DNA of 64,000 nucleotides from Tamarix chinensis (Eukaryota; Streptophyta; Magnoliopsida; Caryophyllales; Tamaricaceae), in the NCBI GenBank assembly GCA_030549775.1, contig CM060175.1:30398762-30462761 (forward strand), read 5' to 3'. Below the pieces are notes generated by a model. It was given only the letters and a program-made list of their open reading frames with translations. It searched no databases and was not told the origin of the DNA. Positions 59,200 through 64,000 of the stretch are shown here, one piece after another (position 1 is the stretch's first letter; the number at the start of each line of letters is the position of its first letter). The translations under genes were made by a program, and so were the position numbers.

Positions 59200-59960
59200 G
59201 AAGATATATTGATGATGATGATTCAAATGCAACAAGAGTCGAATAAAGATATGGTTCGAATATTGATGGGTAATATTTGAATATGTTGCGGAATAATTAG
59301 TAGGAACTTACTTGAAGCTAATATGAATTTAATTGGAGAAATGAAGAGAGGTTCGGATATGATAAATTATATTAAAAAATGTATGGAAAATATTGGATGA
59401 TAATAGATTCTTAAAGGAGTTTGGTGAATAGTTGAAGATGGTTAGGAGGTTGTCAAATATTGGGTTGAATATTTGAATGTGTTGGGCTAAAGGACAGGGG
59501 ATCTTCAAACTTTGATTTTGAAGAATTGAATAAAGGGATAAAGATGTATTGGAGGATGGTTGAAGATGTACTATCAAGGCATGATCAAGATTAATGCAAT
59601 TGAAGAGTGAAATTTAGGTGGTTGATGGGGATGAATCTTCAAGGATTAAAGGCATAGGGTGATTATGGGTCGAGTATAATATGATTTGAATAATTAATGA
59701 TGGTGAGATGTAATATAGTTTGAATATGAGTGTGATATTCAAATATGTTGAATAGAAATGGGTGGGATCTTGCTTGAAGATGATATAAATGAAGAGGGGT
59801 TCAAATATGGCTAGTGATATTAAAAATTGGTTAGGAAAGAAGGGATGATAATAGGTTCTTGAATAATTTTTTTGGAAGGTTAAAGATGGGGAAAAGATGG
59901 TCAAATATTTGGGATGATAAAATTCAGTGATGATGGGTTGAAGAATAGAAGATCTTCAAA
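59200..59960 (+). repeat. Two diverged tandem copies of ~430 bp
   Basis: 59230-59530 and 59660-59960 share the same order of blocks: TTTGAATATGTTG, CTTGAAG.T.ATAT, GAAGAG.GGTTC, GGATGATAATAG.TTCTT, TCAAATATT.GG, and GATCTTCAAAC. The minus-strand frames here are low-complexity and not credible genes. Confidence 0.6.
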
Positions 59961-62900
59961 CCTTGAATAATGGAAAATCTGTGTTGTATTTATGTCTTTT
60001 GCTTTAGATAGGGGCAAGTAAGTTATGTTATTGTGGGTTCCTTGTGGGAATGTTTGTCTAAAGTGTGATTCATACTCATTGGATATGCTGAGAGGGTTAA
60101 TGGTAGCTGGTGGCTTTGTATGTTCTTTTGGCTATAAATGGTGAAGACAGACAAAGAAAATCTTATAGTTTTAAATATAATTATCATTAGTTTTTCTAAA
60201 TTTTTAAGATCATAAAACTCTTATTATTCTTTACTTAGACAAAATTAATGACTCATTTGAAAATCCCTATAAGCCATGCAACTTTTTAGGTGACTTAATT
60301 TGGCTAAAAAATGGCTCACAGGCAGCCTCATGAAGTCATATCACAAGGAAAAACATCGGTAGCCTTTTACCAATGATTTTCTGTGATTTTTTTCACAAAA
60401 TGAGATGGTAACAGCAGCCACACGAGCTGCTACACACCAGCCTATGTGGACATCTTTTGGGAGCTGTTTGGGTTCGGAAAACTAATGCAAAGGGCAGTAG
60501 CAACAAGTAGAATAATAGGTGACCTTTTGATGGAAGTATTCGGTAGGATTTTATGACACAAAACTTGTTGGTCGTACTTAAAGATCATATCATGTAAGGG
60601 CTACTTAGCTCTAGCTATGTTTTTTTAGTTTAATCATGTCATCTCCCATACCATAGCTCTTTAACTTGTAATCATAATTAGATGTAAGAGGTATGAGGGT
60701 TGTATGGGGTATATTTTGGAGTCCAAAAATTCAAGGGCTGATCATTAGTATTAAATTATCTCCCTTCTCCCTCACATTCTTTGGTTCTTCTTTTGTTATA
60801 ATTCTTAATAAAATTCCATCATATTCCTTAAGCAAGATCGGATTGGTTGGCATATGCATCAACTGGCACGGGAAATCAAGAGACAAAAACTAGCAATGCA
60901 TTGATTTATGGAAGTGTATTGTAGTAATTTTTGGACTACTTTTGGGGCATGTTTAGGCACAAAAACTCAAGCCAAATGGGATAGAAGTACAAGGTAGAAG
61001 TTAGCAGGGATTATGGAATAAAGGTAAGCTTTAATCAGCCCATCAATACACTTTAAACCTACCACATGTAAGACTATAGGCCTAGCATTACTTTTTATAA
61101 GGCAATCAACTGCTGCAACAAGGACAGCAGCAGGTGCCATTCTTGTTGGAAGAAAGTGAAGCTTTATTTGGTGGGGAGTATAATACATGTAATATAATTT
61201 GAAAATAGATTCCAAGTTTTAAAATGTTAGTATAATAAAATAATAATATTAATTCAAATAACAATAATTAAACCATTTATCAAGTCACTTCAAATTGATT
61301 ATTTGTACCTTGTATCCCCCTTATGAACCCTTTGTAGAACCTATTTCTCTTTTATTTAATGTCGGTCCTTTAGTTAGGAAAAGTATTAATAGTTTGATTG
61401 TTTAATCGGTGACATTATTGGCTCTAGCAAAACTTCTTATAGAGTGTAAGGAGAATCTTTGTGATCATTACTTACTTTTGAAAAGTACATTTAGATAAAG
61501 TATTATATTTCTATTCGGGAAGTTTTTGCATCTAACTATCATTTACTTCATTTGTCATTTATGAGGGGAAGTACTAATAGGTTGCCATATTTAGGAACAT
61601 TTACTTGTGTTAAACTTGTGAATACATGTAATTGCATTCTTATAATATCAAATTGTTGAATGATTTTCATGTGCATCTGGGTGGAAAGTGGAGTTGTTGG
61701 ATCTTATAAAATGAAATATCCATTTTAGATATTAATTTAGGCCAAAATGAGTGTTTATTAAAAATGTTTTTATTATTTCCCAATACGTGATACAAAATAG
61801 GAAAAAATTTTCTCATCCCTATTACCGTCATGCCAAACAAGCCCTTACTAAGAAAAATGACATATTACATTTGAATGATTAATCGTAGGATGATTTCTTT
61901 TGATTCAATGAACTTTTTGGGTAGCCTTTTGTGATAAGGAAAATTAGTTAGGATGTATTGTATTCTAAATTGCCTTGCAATTGTAAACTAATTAGGGATT
62001 AAATAAATGATAATTAGGTAATACTTTTTTTATTTAGGCTTGTGGATAGTGGATATTTAACTTATTATTTTAGTGTACATTGCGTTTTTAAATAATTTAA
62101 GTACCCATAAGTAAAATTATAGAAAGCACAAACACAAGGCACCCATGGTATAAATTTTATTCTCATATAATTATAATAAAAATAACTTATAAAATGGACA
62201 GTTACTTCCATTTTATTTTTATCATTTATCCCGTTATTTTTCTTTATCAATTAAAATAATAATAATAATAATGAATATTATTATTATTATTATATAAATT
62301 AATATAATAATATAAACAACATTTGTTACAAGACATTCTTCTCTAATTTTTTTTCTATATTGGTTTCTATTTATTACCTTTTTAATTGACCTATTATTTT
62401 ACTTTACATTATTAGATGTTTATTTTTACCATTTAGGTACTCATAAATAAAGTTAAACTAAGTGGAATTATAGAAAACGAAAGTCTACCATAAAAATATT
62501 AGCAAAATATTATTATATTTATCCTTATAAAATAATAATAATAATAATATATTTTATTTTTGATATCAAAAAATGTAATAAATTAATAATTTTTAAATAA
62601 TTTTGTTATTTAAAACTAAGCATCCCCCTATTTTATTTTTGTCCCTCTTTTTATTGTAAATTTATTTGTTCAAATTCAAATGATAATTTAAAATCCTAAT
62701 TATTATTTTATAAATTAATAAAAAATAAAAATAAATAAGTATTCCATTTTTACCTCAATTAGTTGCCCAAAATTTTAACTTTTAGCTTATATATAGTTGG
62801 TTCATTGTGTATTTTCTTTTTCTTCTTTAACTCAATTCCTGATTGTTGTTGATTTTAGTAAATCCAATAGCTGTGGAGTGTATAAAATTTTATTATATAA

Positions 62901-63465
62901 TATTTATATTTATTATTTTATTTATAAAGTAAATTTAATATTGTAATTTTTTCTATTATTCATTTATAATTTTTAATTATAATATCTAAATTTTTTTATT
63001 TGTGAACTTCAATCAGTTAGGTCCTTTTATTGTCACTAATGTCTCCCCTGGTGGTGACATATAATATAGGGAAAGTGAATAGATATAGGTTAAAAATATT
63101 TTATGATAAACCCACTAAATCCTTGTATCATATAGGATGCATCTATTTGGTTGAAGCATGACTCAAGTAGAGAGAGAGAGGAGAAAAATAATATCACCAA
63201 GGTATCAAATACTTCTTTGAAACCAAAGTATAGAGGAGGGATTACCTATGCATATGATACCAATAAATGTACTATTAAATGTGTGGGAAGTTTAAGGAAT
63301 CAATCGAAAGATTATCTTTAGTCCAATGGAGGTGCCTTATATTTAGATGTTGAGACATTTACTTCAACACTTCAATTTCTTATGTTTTAATATATGACAA
63401 AGGGAGGTGTGAACATTTTTACATTCAAAGTTTATTTAATTTTATTTTATTTTTTTACTCATATT
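59961..63465. other. Unassigned AT-rich region
   Basis: No recognisable gene or element. It contains AAT/ATT microsatellites at 62252-62293 (an ATT/AAT inverted pair) and 62530-62550, and a short (AG)n at 63169-63181. An interval at 60600-60890 (TATA-free, with AATAAA near 60809) could be a degraded LTR but lacks a primer-binding site. Confidence 0.35.
62252..62293 (+). repeat. (AAT)n/(ATT)n microsatellite, self-complementary
   Basis: A run of AAT units is directly followed by ATT units, which can fold back on itself. Confidence 0.85.
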
Positions 63466-64000
63466 ATGCTGATAGAGCTTGCCGATGTACTAGAGCTAAA
63501 GAACTACTTGTATATGTAATTGCTGACTCAAAAAAAAATATTTTTAAGCTTGTAAAAAAAGAATAATTTTGAAACGTTAATAGAGCTTAATTTAGAAACT
63601 GCTTTTCTCATGTCTGTCCCTACACATTTAATTTTTCTTTTTTCTTAATTTCTTCACTATTGATATGTATTTGCTAATTATTTAATTTAATCATTGGTAA
63701 AATTAGACAAAATAAGTTAGTTTATTGTTAATTCTTCTCTTTTGTTTATAGTTTTTGCATTTTGGATGCTATTTTTTTTCCATTATAGAGAAATTCAATT
63801 TCTTTACTAAAAATTACAATTTAGATTTAACCTATATATCACTTTATGTTTTAGTTTTTTTGTAAGTTTTAGAGTGTGGCTTTTGTTAGTTTCTTATGCT
63901 TTTTTTAAAAAAGAAAATTTAATGTAGTTTATTTTATTTACTTTGATTTTATTTTAATTTATTATGTTGATAGAGCTTACTAGTGTGCTAGAGTTAAAAA
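63466..64000 (+). repeat. Start of a tandem repeat with ~496 bp period
   Basis: TATG(C/T)TGATAGAGCTT..G.GCTAGAG.T at 63465 recurs at 63961, at the end of the window. The unit includes the block shared with 53590-53960. The array continues beyond the window. Confidence 0.6.

Noticed and set aside
59329..59904. Minus-strand frames of 82 and 96 codons
   Set aside because: They arise from a diverged tandem repeat, with low-complexity composition and no motif.
60693..60893. 66-codon frame and a possible LTR end (GGCATATGCATCA)
   Set aside because: No primer-binding site follows (ACTGGCACGGG does not match a plant tRNA end that I recognise) and there is no partner repeat in the window.

Overview
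This is a repeat-dominated stretch of an AT-rich plant nuclear genome. Reverse-transcriptase, integrase and CCHC gag fragments of Ty3/gypsy type recur on both strands. Primer-binding sites match the 3' end of plant initiator-Met tRNA (TGGTATCAGAGC and one-base variants). One LTR carries a 5S-rRNA-like segment of the Cassandra TRIM type, and a hAT-type MITE is present. These signs fit a seed plant, probably a eudicot; the species cannot be fixed from the sequence. I see no rRNA, tRNA, CRISPR array or bacterial gene.

Layout. 1-7.35 kb holds a gag-protease relic (A1, + strand), a gag-protease-RT relic on the - strand (B), and an RNase H-integrase relic with its 3' LTR (A2, +). 7.36-19.3 kb is one - strand gypsy element (M) split by later insertions. 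Element C (8974-16346, target duplication CTTTG) lies in its gag, a 1.85 kb repeat (16739-18593) lies in its leader, and C's last LTR contains a solo LTR (15411-16180). 19.4-25.3 kb is a cluster of LTRs of one family (about 950 bp, TGATG..CA). It includes a solo LTR with perfect ATACC duplications that contains another solo LTR with perfect AAGCA duplications. 26.6-28.0 kb is a head-to-head LTR foldback. It lies about 0.46 kb upstream of the only plausible host gene in the window, a 109-codon ORF with one predicted membrane segment (28498-28827).

29.0-31.2 kb is mostly single-copy-looking DNA with a hAT-type MITE inserted in a GT repeat. 31.2-44.4 kb is a decayed + strand chromovirus (F). It is interrupted exactly at its RT/RNase H junction by a 9.27 kb composite (34316-43581) with a near-perfect 5 bp target duplication. 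The composite has a Cassandra 3' LTR and internal region on the left, then a giant inverted repeat with two arms of about 4.1 kb around a spacer of about 0.6 kb. Both inserted ends carry the motif TGTAACACCCC/GGGGTGTTACA. 45.88-51.13 kb is another gypsy element (D) with both LTRs and a perfect CTAAG duplication; its gag-to-RT portion is replaced by an unrelated LTR-like segment. 51.1-64 kb is AT-rich DNA with solo LTRs, diverged tandem repeats and microsatellites and no convincing gene.

The coding parts are dead copies. Stops and frameshifts are scattered, and catalytic residues are lost (protease Asp to Asn in C, integrase Glu to Lys in D, RT catalytic block deleted in F). What stands out is structural: inverted or foldback LTR arrangements occur at least four times (14.6, 19.4-21.8, 26.6-28.0 and 34.8-43.6 kb). 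Each could be transcribed into hairpin RNA. The largest, combined with a Cassandra end and a shared target duplication, is the best candidate here for something not described before.
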